A stretch of DNA of 64,000 nt, taken from contig PTEX01000140.1 in NCBI GenBank assembly GCA_003342815.1, positions 2,042,048 to 2,106,047 of the forward strand. The letters run 5' to 3'. This DNA is from Eudromia elegans (Eukaryota; Chordata; Aves; Tinamiformes; Tinamidae). A program made the position numbers and the translations under genes. Positions 51,600-64,000 of the stretch are shown one piece after another (position 1 is the stretch's first letter; each line of letters begins with the position of its first letter). Under the pieces are notes generated by a model. That model worked only from the letters and a program-made list of their open reading frames with translations. It searched no databases and was not told where the DNA came from.

Positions 51600-54010
51600 A
51601 GAATAGTTCTTCCATACTTTCTCAAAATATGCCCTTTACCACAGCCTTATGACATCTTCTCCTCTTCTGAGATTCAAAACTAAGTACCATATCATTAGCC
51701 CCATTTCCCCAGTTTCTAATCTTGCAACATTACTATTTAGTTTCACCTACCAAACTCAAGCCCAACACTGTTCCATTTACTATGTTGCCAAGATTTATGA
51801 GGAGTCACCAAGGAAATTGTTCTTCAATTCCTTTTATCCAAAATGCTGTCTTAAATCCCACACAAATCAAGACATATTTCCCATGTCTAGCAATAGCAGC
51901 ACTGGTTTCAAATGTACCCATTAACAAGCAGTGCTATATTCTCTATGGACTGAAATGAAAAGCATACCCATAAATCATTGAAAGCTTAACGCGCAGTATC
52001 TTTGACATGCTACTGAAAGAAATAAGTCACTGTTTTAGCTCAACATGCCTTCCAGAATCCAACCAAACAGATAAAAACCACCCTCTTAGACTTGCTCCAA
52101 ATTCCTTTCAAAAGCTTCAATATTTTAAGGCTTTATAGCAAGTATTTAACACCCTGGGTAAAGATCTAATGAGCCTTAAGACTCAATCCAGTCAGGATAA
52201 GGAACAGGAAAGGTAAAGCAGTTTGGTTAACAGATCCCAAAATTTTAACTGAGGGCAAGTGTTATATGGAATTACAGCCTTTTCATTTTGTTAAACTGCA
52301 GTATCAGACAGTGATTGTGCCTTTTTAGACAATCTGGTCCCAGAACTGAGTTCTAGACTAAAATCACAAACAAGTGATCCTTTAAAAACAGAAAGTTGAC
52401 TGTAAACTTTGACTTCTAAACAACTTTTAGCAACAATCTTCCTCCCAGACATGTGACATGTTGCATGTAGCAGTAAATCTCATCGAAAAAATCTAATCCA
52501 TAGCCTTCTCTAACCAGTATAATCTACTCCCTTGCATGGAAAACCACAAAAACCAACATGATTTTCTCCCTTATCTTTTACTAGTCCAGGGTTCAATGCA
52601 GAATATTCACGTCCTGCTTTTCCACACCTCAACTCCAACTTTAACTCTTGCCTTATTACCACAGTGCAGAGCCTCGGACAGTCTGTCCTTTGCCTCTTTG
52701 TGAGGTCAGCCCTTAATCTAGCCATGTTGGAATAGCAGCATTTCATAATTCATCTAACTACATCAACCTTCAACCTAAACTAGATCTATCCTTAACTCTG
52801 CACTCCAGTGACTATCATTAGTGTTAAACAGAGGTCCTTTGTTGCTTCCAACAATTGCCATACCGAGTATGCATAGTACATTTTACTGCTTGATTCTTGT
52901 TCTCCCCAAAACTGGTCCTAACTCAGTCCTTCAATGATGTTTTATGGCATATATTCACCTTGAAAGCATTTCACTATACCCTTATCACCTCTCCCGGGAC
53001 CAAGCTATAAATTGTATTTCTCAATTTCTGTTGTCCTGAACCTTAATCTTTAATTTTGCATCTAGTCTTGCCCCTAACATCACAGTCTAGCAATCTTTGT
53101 AAAACACAGAAGGAACATTGTACCATAAAAAATGGTTAGCACAACCAAATATTCTGTTGGACAATGTAGAGTCCGGAAAAAGTCCTATAGCTTCTACCTT
53201 TGAAGTCAAAAAATCGCACTATAGTGCCAACTGTAAATATAAAGATATGACCCTGAACTTTCAATAAGTTAACCTTACACAAAGTTCTTTGCTACCATCA
53301 TCTGACATTGGAAAACCTGATAACCTAGCTCCCCAGCCCTTTTATCACTACATGTTTGCCTTAAATCCATTCTGAGATCTGGTCTTTAACATTCCAGTGA
53401 CTCCTATCATCAGCATTTGTTTTAACACCATCCTAACTATACTAACTTTGCATTAGCTATGCTAACCCAGCAGGAAATCCGCTTTTAAGCTTCTGATGTC
53501 TACAGCCTAATCTAGCTGTATCTATCCTTAAATAAAACTCTATTTGTAATATTACAGATCAGTAACATCAAACTCTGAATGCCTAAACCATTGGGTAATG
53601 TTGGCATGACCTCTCAACGACCATTCTCTCTTCAGATTTTTGCTATGGTAGTGTTTGACTATGCCTAGCCCCTTCTCCTGTCTTAGACATAGCTTGTCTT
53701 GGAATTAACCCTAAGTCATTTACATTTATCAGCTTTAAACTTTGCCCTAACTCTAAAGGTCTGGTAAAATCTATCAGCAAGCTTTATGTTCCTGTTCCTA
53801 ATCTAATTCAAACTCTATGTGACTCCAGTATTACCACTAGAACATGCATGATTTGTGTTCCTCTTGTGAAGAAGTCCTTCCAACCATACTGAGTTTTCAA
53901 TGATTGGCCAACAAATTTATCATCAGTTCATCACAGTTTAGATCTATAATTTTGACATTTCCACAGTTCTAACTCCATCTCCTTCCTGAGGCTGAACTAA
54001 CATTCACACC
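51600..54010. repeat. Strand-asymmetric, CTAA-rich block; probable decayed tandem repeat
   Basis: Over about 2.4 kb the plus strand is poor in G and rich in C, A and T. Words such as CTAACT, CCTAAC, CTTAACTC and CCTAATC recur many times. Longer near-repeats appear: CTAGATCTATCCTTAA near 52782 versus CTAGCTGTATCTATCCTTAA near 53512, and CACTCCAGTGACTATCATTA near 52801 versus CATTCCAGTGACTCCTATCA near 53391. No coding exon is seen. I infer an ancient satellite or minisatellite; the period could not be fixed by eye. Confidence 0.45.
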
Positions 54011-54640
54011 GCTTGACATCGGGCAGAAGGAATTAATTGTCATAGCTTTGGCATATAAGCTGTCAGATGAGGTTCTTTAGTGATGATCATGCATTTTTAC
54101 CAAATGGGCCACTGAGGTCAACATCAGCCATTACTGCAGATATAGCTTGTTCTTCAAGTTCAGTCATCAGATGGGAGAAGTAGGATTTTTAATACCTGCA
54201 AATGAAGAAAACATTTAAATCCAATTCTTGCTGAAGTCTGTGGCAGTCAGTAATGACTCTGGAATTTGGACTGGAACCAGTATTATTGCCTTTTCTTTTT
54301 CTTCCCCGCAAAATATGTGTCATTCAATTGGTATTAAAAACTGTAAAACTCATGAAAACAAAATAGTGCTGGGCAAAAAAAGGATTTTGGTCTTGATGAC
54401 AGCAGGTAGCTCCTGTTGAATGAGGGCGTTATTTGCCAGGGTGAAGTGGGTTATTTTTATCATAACTCTCTTTCCATTAGTATATTCCCTGCTGGCTTGG
54501 AGGATTATATCTATTTTGGCTTGGAGGATTACACCAATTTGTTTTGCTACAAAATCAATAAAAATAAAAGCTAAAATGACAATTAAATCCACGAAAGCCC
54601 AGCTGGAAAGCATGCAGAATTCCTCTTTTTTAATTAAAGT

Positions 54641-54665
54641 CTGTGCAAACCACAGGTTTGCACAG
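54641..54665. repeat. Inverted repeat, 11-bp arms, 3-nt loop
   Basis: CTGTGCAAACC, ACA, GGTTTGCACAG: perfect arms forming a compact potential hairpin. There is no adjacent T run that would suggest a terminator-like role, and its function is unknown. Confidence 0.85.
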
Positions 54666-57600
54666 GCATCAGGGAGGAAGGGAATAAAGCGAACATGTTC
54701 CCACTAAAACATTTACTGTAACTATCTTTCAGGTCAACCCAATTACTGCAAAACGTTAACTGAACACTATAATGAAGAGAAAGGCCTGCAATTCTTCCGT
54801 CCTCATTTTGGGAAGGGGAGGAAAAGGTGAGGCAGAATATGTAGGGGGCATTAGCACACCACCTCTCAGTGCCGAGTGTGAATAACGTGCAGCCTGCTCT
54901 GGAGCCTGGTGACGGCAGCAGAAGACGAGTTCAACAGACTTTGGATGATGCATGCATGGTCATTAGGAAGGTGCAGCATACACCAAATAGTATTTCCCTC
55001 TTTTAGTCTTCACAGCAGTAACCAGTTACTTGAACCAGTTACTTGCTATGTTGGAGCCAGCGTGCTGGAATGTGGATGTTTGAGCAGACATCGGCTCTCA
55101 GGTGTGCACATTGTGGCAAGCTGCTCTGCCTCCATCCTCCTATTTAATTTCCCTTGAAGCAACTGAGGTAAGCTGCTAGTACTCTTATAAGGCCAAACAA
55201 ATAAAGATATCTCTCAGAAACTGCAGCAAAACCAGGGAAATATAACAGCATAAGAGAGTAAAATACAGTTAGGTAAAACTCTGAGACGAGGTGATGGCAG
55301 GGGAAAAAGATCAACAAGCTACATTTACAAAGTTCTCAGCTACAACAGTGTAAGTGTGAAAGCAGAAAGATGCATGAAGGATGCAGGAACTATATTCCTG
55401 TGGGACTAGTTATAGTACTTAATCTATGGACAAAACTACCCACAGGTCTTTCTCCCTTATCAGGACCTTATACTGGACACAGACATATTAGAGAACAATG
55501 CTTTCTTAAACATTACTCTAAAATTTACCTGTTGTTTTAACATTGTATCCCAATATCTGCAGCACTGGTCGTCACTAGTACTATGTCATAAGAAGATATT
55601 GTAATTTGTGTGAGATGTTGTTGCTAATGTCACTGCTCATCTTACATGGACAGGCAGAATAAAATGCAATTTCTATATGTTCAGTGCATTATATATATGC
55701 TATTAAGCTCCGGTATAGAGCTGGAAGTAATGAAATAAATGTTGAATGACTCTCTTTGGCACTACTGACCCTTGAATATTGCATATTTTTATCAGTGGAA
55801 TTAATGACACTTCCTGAAAGTTAGCCCTACAGACTGTGGAAGTTTTCCCTTGAGTCACAGAGACATACTACACCAGCAATTTTACAACAGAAATATTCCA
55901 AACAGAGTACAAGCAACAACTGTCCACTGGAAATACCAGATCTTGCTAGCCGATGAAAATTAGGATTCAAGTATCTAAAAGAAGAAGAACTTTTCCATTT
56001 CAGAGTTGTCTCTGAAGCATGTCCTCTACCATCAGACATCCAGTTGTTCTGGGTACTGCAACCATAGCAGCTATGACAGAAACATCCTAAATAGGCAAAG
56101 GGAAACCTGTCTTGCAGAACAGTGTTACTGAAGCTGGCAGAAGTCCTGTCTATACCGTTAAAAGTTGTGGGGAGGGGCAGTGCTGGCATGGCCATCATGA
56201 CAGAAAAGCAGGAAGATGGGTTGCTTTCACTTTTCTTTCTCCATTGATATTGATCTTAATAGAATTATATTTGGCTTGAGAGGGATTAAAAAATGGAATG
56301 TCCCAAGTGCAATATTGGGATTGGTGCTAAGTGGCTGGTAAAGATAAAAATTATAGTGAACCCTGTGTACTCCAGCAGAGTATATTTTCTGCTCATTCTT
56401 CACTAATAATGTCCTGGCACAGACAGCCCATCTCCAAGCAAATATGCTGCTCTGTGCGTAACTCCAGCAGCTAACCTTGACAGTCTGAAGAACATGGCTT
56501 TAAATATGATATCGTGTTCATGCCTATTCTTTGCTGGCGAAAAATATTAAATCTTCCCTCAGTCACTTACTTTTCATGGTCCAAAAGACAGATGGTTGTG
56601 TTGGATTCCAGAGCAGAACAGATGTTGTAATTGAGGACCCAGGAATTCTGCCAAATTAATTAGACCATTCCATTGATCTGGATAAAAAAGAATTGGGTGC
56701 TGGCTTTTCAGACGGGTCAGCACAAAACTTATACCACCCTGTTACATTCTCTTATTTTTGAAATATAAATATGATCAACTGATCTTTAAAAGGATTTCAT
56801 TATATGCCTCAAATACGGTAAAAAGGTGGTATATGGATATCAAACATTTAATTTACTGTCCTAAAATCCATATAGGAAACTAATTTTGAAGTAGTTGGCC
56901 AGAAAGACCTAGGAAACATGTGCTCCCATATAATTTATTTATTTATTTATTATATCTTGTGAATAAAAATGTCTCTTGTGTCTAGTATTTTAGTTTAGCT
57001 CTTTGTCAGCAAAACTTTCCAGACACAACTTGATCAAGAAGAAAATCATTGATTATTTTTATTTTTTGCAACATTTCACAGTCTCATTCATAAACCCAGA
57101 TAGTGACACTCAGTACTTTTTACCTTGCTGCTTCACTGTTTCTGGACTCAATTTCTTATTACTTAATGCAAACAAGCATGGGAAACATTAGAAGTTTTAT
57201 AAAATGAACAGTCTGGGTACAATCTGTGAGGGATAGACAATATCATAGTATTGCTGGACCACACATAATAATGAACTGTGCCTCTTTTTTGTGTAAAATA
57301 TTTATCTTTAGTGCAACATCAAAAGAGATTCTGTCAGCAAAGCCTCTGTATCCTCAAGAAGACGCCCACAGAATTTGCCTCTAAAACACAGCTCTTCAGT
57401 AAGAAAATCACAGAGAGTCCCTAAAGTCTCTGGCTAAAATCTTGCACTTTTAAAAAGGGACTCTGTCTATACTGTATATAGATAAGTTTAAAAATGTGTC
57501 TATTATGGTAGGCAGAAGGTCTTCACTGTAGAGATGGACTTGCCTGTTTTTGTTAAGGCTTTTTCCTTCCCTAAGATTAGACATATATTTTGATTTACTA

Positions 57601-60600
57601 CCAAAAAAACCAAAAGGGTGTTGTTCAGTAGTGTCCTAATATTTCATGGTAGTGTACAGACAGAATGTGGATTGCTCTATAAAATATTTTTTCCTGACAT
57701 TATCCTTCTGAAATACTAAAAAGAAGTAAAAAGCCCTGGCATAGCATTTTTTTTTTTACTCAAAGTTTATTCTCTCTGTTCAAAACCCCAATTAATGGTC
57801 TCTATCTTCAACTGATGTACAGCAGGGCAGATCTATTAATTTAATCAAACAGTACTGATTTATACAAACTAAAACCTGACTCTAGTACTCTTTGTCCAGA
57901 TGCATAAAGACCTAAGTATTTCTGTTTTCCTCACTCCCATGATTAGGTAGTTTTTGAAGCTTTGGAATCAAAGACATGTAGAAGACACAAAAGCTAATAC
58001 TGTAATAGTTGCCAATATCCACAAACAACTTTCTATTGGGAAGGTAATAGCAGTCAAATATTTATTTGTGATGATATGTAAGTTTGTAAAAATGGTCCTC
58101 TTCCCTGATTATGATAATACTAAGCAGGTATAAATATTCTGATCTCCAGTTCTGAGCTAACTGTTGCAGCCAGTGCTTTGCCTGAAAGAGCTCCATCGTG
58201 CCATCTCCTTTGGGTTCTTTTCCCAAGGATTATCCCAGTAATTCTTAAGAGTTTCCAGGAATTCCTTTCCTGAACACAGTTTAATCCACTCAGTTCTTAA
58301 CCTCTGGCTTTGCAATTGTGGCTTAAGGAAGTTCTTTCATTCTCCACAAGATACCTCTTGCTTAGCTTCCATGCCTATAATGGCTGCTGTTTCATTTAGA
58401 TTCCATAAGCAAAAAATAAGGTATTTTGATTTTACATGTAGTCAGAAGGGACGCTATCACTTTTCTAAGTAAGTCCTATTATAGCCTAGGGATCAAGGCA
58501 TACTAGTTCTATTTTACTTTTTCTTTTTTACAAAAACTTTCAGCACAACATTGCTGGTTTATTTGAGTGATCATTTTGTTGTCAAAGTCCATTTTTTCTG
58601 CTTATGATTCAATCATGTGTATAGATGTAGTACGCAGCTCCTTTTATACAACAGTGAGGAGACGTCGGCTGGATGTGCATCTGGACTTGATCTCCAACCA
58701 CATGTGCTGGTTGCATTGGACTCTGACTGCACAGCTGCTTCACATTCTCCTGACATACAGGTAATTAGCTGTGACTTGGACTCCCGGAGCAGGTGTATTT
58801 TCTTTCCAGGAGAGAAGACGTCTCATAAAGATACAGGATACAAGCTAGGCTGCTGAACAGGGCTAACATGGTCAAAAAAGCTGTGTGCCCACTACTAGCC
58901 AGGCTCCTGCTGCTTACTTGTACAGGTTCCTAATGTCTTCTGAGGTAATTTTTTTCTAACAAAAGACACCGGCTATTTCTCCAGCCTCGGGGAATGTGTG
59001 CCTCTAAAATCGCCTCCCGCTTGAGGGAAGAGGGCCACACTCGAGTCTTACAGAGATATATTTTAAACTTTTTGAGAAAAATGGGTCTGATCCTAATTCC
59101 CTGTGTTACTCCTTAAGCTAAGTAGCATGAGATAAGCAAGCAGTCCAATTAGAGTCATTTCAGGATGAGATAACAATTTCCCAGTCACTCATCAAGTGTC
59201 TTTGTGAGACGTTAATACAACTCTCCATGCTGCTAATGAGTCTTGACGTTTTTTTCTACCCTCACCTTTCTGGGGGAAGCCTCCTATGAAAATACTTAGT
59301 TCAGTGAAGTTAGTTGTACTGGCTGGCTGGCTTTGTCACTGAATAAAGGCCAGTGCACTTTAACACTTAATGAAAACGAAGTGGGAAGAAAACTTAGCTG
59401 CTGAGGAACAGCTGGAGACTAAAGTTTCAAAAACATAAAACCTCAGATCCATGAAGTGAACAAGGGCCTGTCGTAGCCACGCTGCTCTCTGGATATGTGG
59501 TAGAGCATTGCAAGGAGTGCGTGGCAAGCTGGAAGACACAGGGATTGGCAGGCACAGCTCCCCACATGCCTGAGGTGGCCCTGGGGGCAGGTGAAGGAAA
59601 GAAGGAAGAAGGGAGGAAATTTAACACAAGTAGAGGGTATCCAGGTAACCAGTAACAGGTTGTGTTTTAATAGGGTGAACTACAAAGATGATCATTTCAG
59701 TCATTTTCTCTCATTGCCCTTGAAGCACTCTCTCGTGTTTCTTTGTTAAACACAGTTTGGATGGGTGGTATGGCAGACGAGGTTCATACAGAAGATTGAG
59801 AGACCCTTACTCAAAATAAAAGCTAAACTTGTTCAGCCACCATGTGAGAGATGCACATACAGGCTGCTGGTTGCGGTGAGAGGAACCACCAGCACCCTGC
59901 ATTGCTTTACCAGGCACAAGGGTCAGGAGCTTTTCCCAGTGTTCTGTATGCTGGGAAAAGGTTTTTGTTTATGGGCACAGAGGTAAAAATCAATAGAACT
60001 GTTTGTGATAAACAGAAGATATGAAAATTAGTGTATCTTTCTCATACACAGGTAGGCAGTGGTCCTATATTTTAAGTCCTTACACTGTTGTAAAGTTAAG
60101 AGCAATGTCAGCTTAGAGCAGTAAGGTTTTCCTTAGAGTGTTTCTTCTCTTGGCTCTCTTTTATGATTGCTGTATCTTCAGGGAAACATGCAACTTTTGC
60201 AGACTTACTAAAGATAGAAATTTGCTTTAAACATATATCAGAAAGTATGGTGCAAGGGACTTTCTTCCTCCCTTACTTTCAATCACAACCAGCACATCCT
60301 TCTTGGATTTTGAAGTAATATATCACACCTTCATTTTCCTAAAGGGAAATCTGTGCTTAAGTACCAATGACTTGCAGTGCTAATCTATTATCAGAATGCT
60401 GTGATTTGATAATACCCTGGTGTAGCAGAGCAATATATCACCAGAACACATGTCCTGTTGAAGTCCTTAATAATCAGAGAGGATTTCTATCTTTCAAAAG
60501 CAAAGCATTTTTAAAGTCTTCAGAAAAATCCTACTTTTTTTTTCTGAAATTATAAACAATTTCAGTCAGATGGACAGTTTAAATTGTGTAACTATTTTAT

Positions 60601-60833
60601 GAGGGAATTTCAAGCTTATTTGAAAATGAGCTGTTCCAATTTCCAGGTCTGGCATTAAAAACAAACATAAACATTTTAAAAGCAGATAATTAGAAACTTG
60701 GTGGGAAACATCAGAGCTTCATATAGTGAAAGATATGAGCAGCTGTGTTCTCTCTCTGTTTCTCCTGCTTCCTATAGTATGATCCTCATCAAGATACCTG
60801 AAAGCATAGATATTTTCACCCTGACCGTAGTCT

Positions 60834-60915
60834 TGTGCATTGCAGATTATTAGTTCTATTTTATTCTTTTTTGCTGTGCATTGCAGATTATTAGTTCTAT
60901 TTTATTCTTTTTTGC
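60834..60915 (+). repeat. Perfect 41-bp tandem duplication
   Basis: The 41-base unit starting TGTGCATTGCAGATTATTAG and ending TTCTTTTTTGC occurs twice back to back (60834-60874 and 60875-60915) with no mismatch. Perfect identity means a recent event or an assembly artefact. Confidence 0.95.
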
Positions 60916-63900
60916 TTTTTAGGTCAGAAGAAACTTTGGCAGGTACTTTAAAACAGGCTCCCTAAAGACTGGAGTGTGCGTTATCATCCATACTGCCTTC
61001 ATGTGCTAAAAGAAAAAAATAATCAAGACCTGAATCTCAGCTTGGAGAAAGACAGGCTTGTTTCACTTCACACTTCGCTGTTATGGCATATCTGTTGCAG
61101 TCGCTTATGCGAGGATTCCCAGGTCCCAGGTTCCCTAAACAAGGTCACTAGACCCTGGAAACAGCATATCCGGAATAGAAGTGAACCTTTCTGGCCAATT
61201 TACTCTGGTGATCCACATCAGCAATCTCTGCACTGTACTTAATCCCTTATTAGTTTTTATGCCTGACACATTCCTCTTTGCCTCTGCTAGTGAGTCACAC
61301 TGTTTTGCATTCTGTGCTCGATTTTGCTTATGCTGTTTTTACACAGCTGAAGTTCAATTGACTTCAGTGGCATGATTCCTAGCTATTCAGCCTAGCAAGG
61401 GACTGAGATAAAGGCATCTTTACTTCAAGATGAATGGCTATATGGATCTTAATAAGGCATCTGTGCAAATGTCATAAATTTGGCTAACTGTTCTCTAACC
61501 ATGCTTAACAAAACCTCTAAGGCAACCACGAGCAACATTTGAAATCTAAAATTCTCAAGGAAAAAGATGCACCTATAGAGGTGCACCTATTTACCTGAGT
61601 AACTTCAATTAAGCACATTTCCCTGGTAGGAGATTTTGATGCCTGCTTAACCAAGTATCATATTGAGCTTCTAGTATGTTCAGGGTAAAAGATGTCCTTC
61701 AAAAGAGAGGCTTCTGCCTGTATCTGGGGTTTTCAGAATGGGTAGGAGCAATGCCAGCACTTTTGCCATGTCCAAATCAGAGAAGACAGGAGCACCTCAA
61801 GTCTCCTGCACTGCTGAGCAGACACTAATGTCTGATGTGGTGTAATGGCTTCCTAGCATCAAGAGTTACTAGTTCCTAGACAAAAGAGAATAGGAAACAG
61901 ATGCATCAGTCCAAGGTTGTTTCTGTTAGGAGCCAGAAGGGCGTTCCAAGTTAGGCTTCCCGCTGCAGGTCCCTGCTCGAGAGCAGCCAGAGAAGAGGAC
62001 TGCAGGCATGGAGCAGCATGCTCAGCATTCATATCATGTCAGGCTCTCATATTCCGGAGAAGATTATGAAATCTTCAGATCCCTGAGACTAAAACATTTA
62101 TTTTTCTGGAGATTGACATATTGATGAGTTGGTTTCTACCGGAAGGAAATTACCACTACAACTGTACTGAGGCTGACTATGAAGGGTAAAAGCAAGAAGA
62201 GGGCAAAGAGTCAGTGACTACACTAGTACTAAACTGATCTTGGTTCCTATCCCAATTCACTGGGGTAAATATTCTATTTTTTCCATGTGCCTCTTCCAGC
62301 AAGGAATATGCAGTTCTGAACTGATAGACACCATCATTTTGCCTCCTTTCGCTAGAACACTGAATAGCTTCTGATACATTCTAGGCTTGCATTGTAATAG
62401 GTGCCAAAATAATAATCTGCTGATTTAAGAGCAAAAGAGACCTTTTATTATTCTGTTCTTATCACAGCCAGAGCTAGGAACTGACACACTGCTATTCTGA
62501 AAAAAAGAGCGGAGGAAATTAGGACAGTTTTTGTAATTTCCAAGAAGCTTTCAAAAGAGTTTTTTTAAAATCATTTTTATTTTTTAAAAAATATAGAGAG
62601 AGATCTGAAAAGCACTTGCAACAATTAAAAGTGTGTTTTACTGTTTGTGATGTGCTCTCTCAAAAGAAGACAGAAAGGCTATGTACTACTTGGCTACTTT
62701 TTATAATATTTGCTACTGTATATGCAAGTACATGAGGATATAGAGGGACTGTGGAGAGCACAAGGAAAAGAATGAGGAGACTTGGGTTTCCTTGCTATGT
62801 TCCCCAGGACCTGCTGGCTGGCACTGGAAAGTTATTCCTCTCTGTAATTTCTTTTTCTCCTCAATGCCTTATCAAACAAGGAAATTAATGATGATCTCTT
62901 CTATAATGTATTTTGAAAGCCAGTGGTGAAAAGATATGATATCATTTTATCTTCAGAGAAAATCCATGCCCTATATACAAAAAAAAATCACTAGTAAGGA
63001 TCAACAGATTCAGTGAGTCCAAACTATAGAGTTGACTGATTCATTGGGTCAAAAGTGAAGTGGCAGATTTTTTTTTGTGAACAACATGTGGCAGGAAAAT
63101 TCAACCATCTGTAGGCAAAATCTAAAGGGAGGGTGCCACTTTTCTCATAAATTCTAAGTTTCTCTTTTAAAAAAAATGTTTTCTCTTATAAAAAAAAATT
63201 CTGTTGGGGAAGCCATCAGTTTAGTTTCTCTGAGTGAATTTCTTCCTTTGGATCCATCCACTTTGCGCATTGCAGTATAGTAGTTCAACCGGTTTTGCAT
63301 CAGCTATGCCCAGTACAAAAGTTTTGCCACGGGAACAAGTAATGCAGCACAAACCACTTCACCCTGCCAAAAGTCTGAGTGAGGATGTCTACGTAGCACT
63401 GAAATTTCCTTCAGACATACTTGCTCCTGCCATTAGTCTTTCCCAGTACATTTGTGTTTGCCTTGTCAGATCTTATTAACTGTTATTAGAGAAATCATAT
63501 TAATTTACGTTCAAATTTAGATTCTAGTAGAGCCAGAATTTCCCAGCACCAAGCACATCATAGCACCAGTAAAATTAAGGAAATTTTCTATAAGCATAAT
63601 ACAGAAACAACATTACACATACAACACCTGCAAAGCTAGATTGAGATAGACCAGACAAACCAGATTCAGATGATTTGGATGTTAACATTGGGGGAATCTT
63701 CTTGTGTGGCAATGCTGTATATAAACTAGTCAATTTATTTTTCCTTGCAAAAGTTTCCTTAAATCTATATGACTTGATTTAGAGAGTGTTAGTAATGAAT
63801 GTTCTTAATTTGAAGTTGAAATACCTTTGATCATGCAACAAAATGAGATCCTCAAAGATGAAAGAGCTAGTAACTGACAGAGCCTATCAAAATAATGATC

Positions 63901-64000
63901 ATTTAGGTTTAGCTACAGAAAAGAGACTCCAAGTTTGGAGTGAATGAGTAATGATGCTGCCCATAAAGTTCACACAGCTGCCTCTAACACTTTCTGTAGT

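Larger units (their letters stand above)
54011..64000. other. Intergenic stretch to window end
   Basis: AT-rich, without recognised exons. It contains a 24-bp-spaced repeat of TGGCTTGGAGGATTA (54493 and 54517), a hairpin at 54641-54665, a 13-bp tandem AACCAGTTACTTG near 55020-55045, a (TTTA)n run at about 56934-56951, and the 41-bp duplication at 60834-60915. AT-rich blocks with TAATTA-like words (about 54420-54640 and 59120-59250) could be conserved non-coding elements, but this cannot be judged from one genome. Confidence 0.55.

Overview
The window is AT-rich vertebrate nuclear DNA and almost certainly from a bird. CR1 LINEs are the only recognisable dispersed repeats, and they have the avian-type 3' end (GGTTGGAAGG...TCCAACCC followed by short ATTCTATG-like repeats). 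The one gene present encodes a protein that follows human MOSPD2 almost residue by residue.

Positions 1-23434 (+ strand) hold the 3' thirteen coding exons of MOSPD2 (motile sperm domain-containing 2). All exons join in phase with GT-AG introns and encode 494 residues. Only about 26 N-terminal residues are missing; they must lie in an upstream exon outside the window. The protein has a CRAL-TRIO lipid-binding-like domain, an acidic linker, an MSP domain that in the family binds FFAT motifs, and a C-terminal membrane anchor. The family places it on the ER surface as a membrane-contact-site tether. The introns contain an assembly gap (9417-9951), microsatellites, and two CR1 3' ends of one subfamily lying in inverted orientation within a single intron. 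The stop codon at 23432-23434 is followed by a roughly 1.9 kb AT-rich 3' UTR with several AATAAA signals, the last pair at 25346-25361.

From about 25.4 kb to the end (over 38 kb) I recognise no protein-coding exon on either strand. This stretch holds small GC/CpG-rich patches (31.7-32.1, 32.8-32.9 and 38.9-39.5 kb), poly-T tracts and hairpins. At 50.4-51.5 kb there is an old CR1 copy whose 5' part is inverted. At 51.6-54.0 kb there is a G-poor, C-rich stretch dense in CTAA/CTTAA words that looks like a decayed tandem repeat. At 60.8 kb there is an exact 41-bp tandem duplication. Human synteny (MOSPD2 followed, after a large gap, by ASB9/ASB11) fits a gene-poor downstream flank.

I found no novel multi-gene system. 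The most notable structures are the CR1 5' inversion, the inverted CR1 pair inside one MOSPD2 intron, and the strand-asymmetric block at 51.6-54.0 kb.
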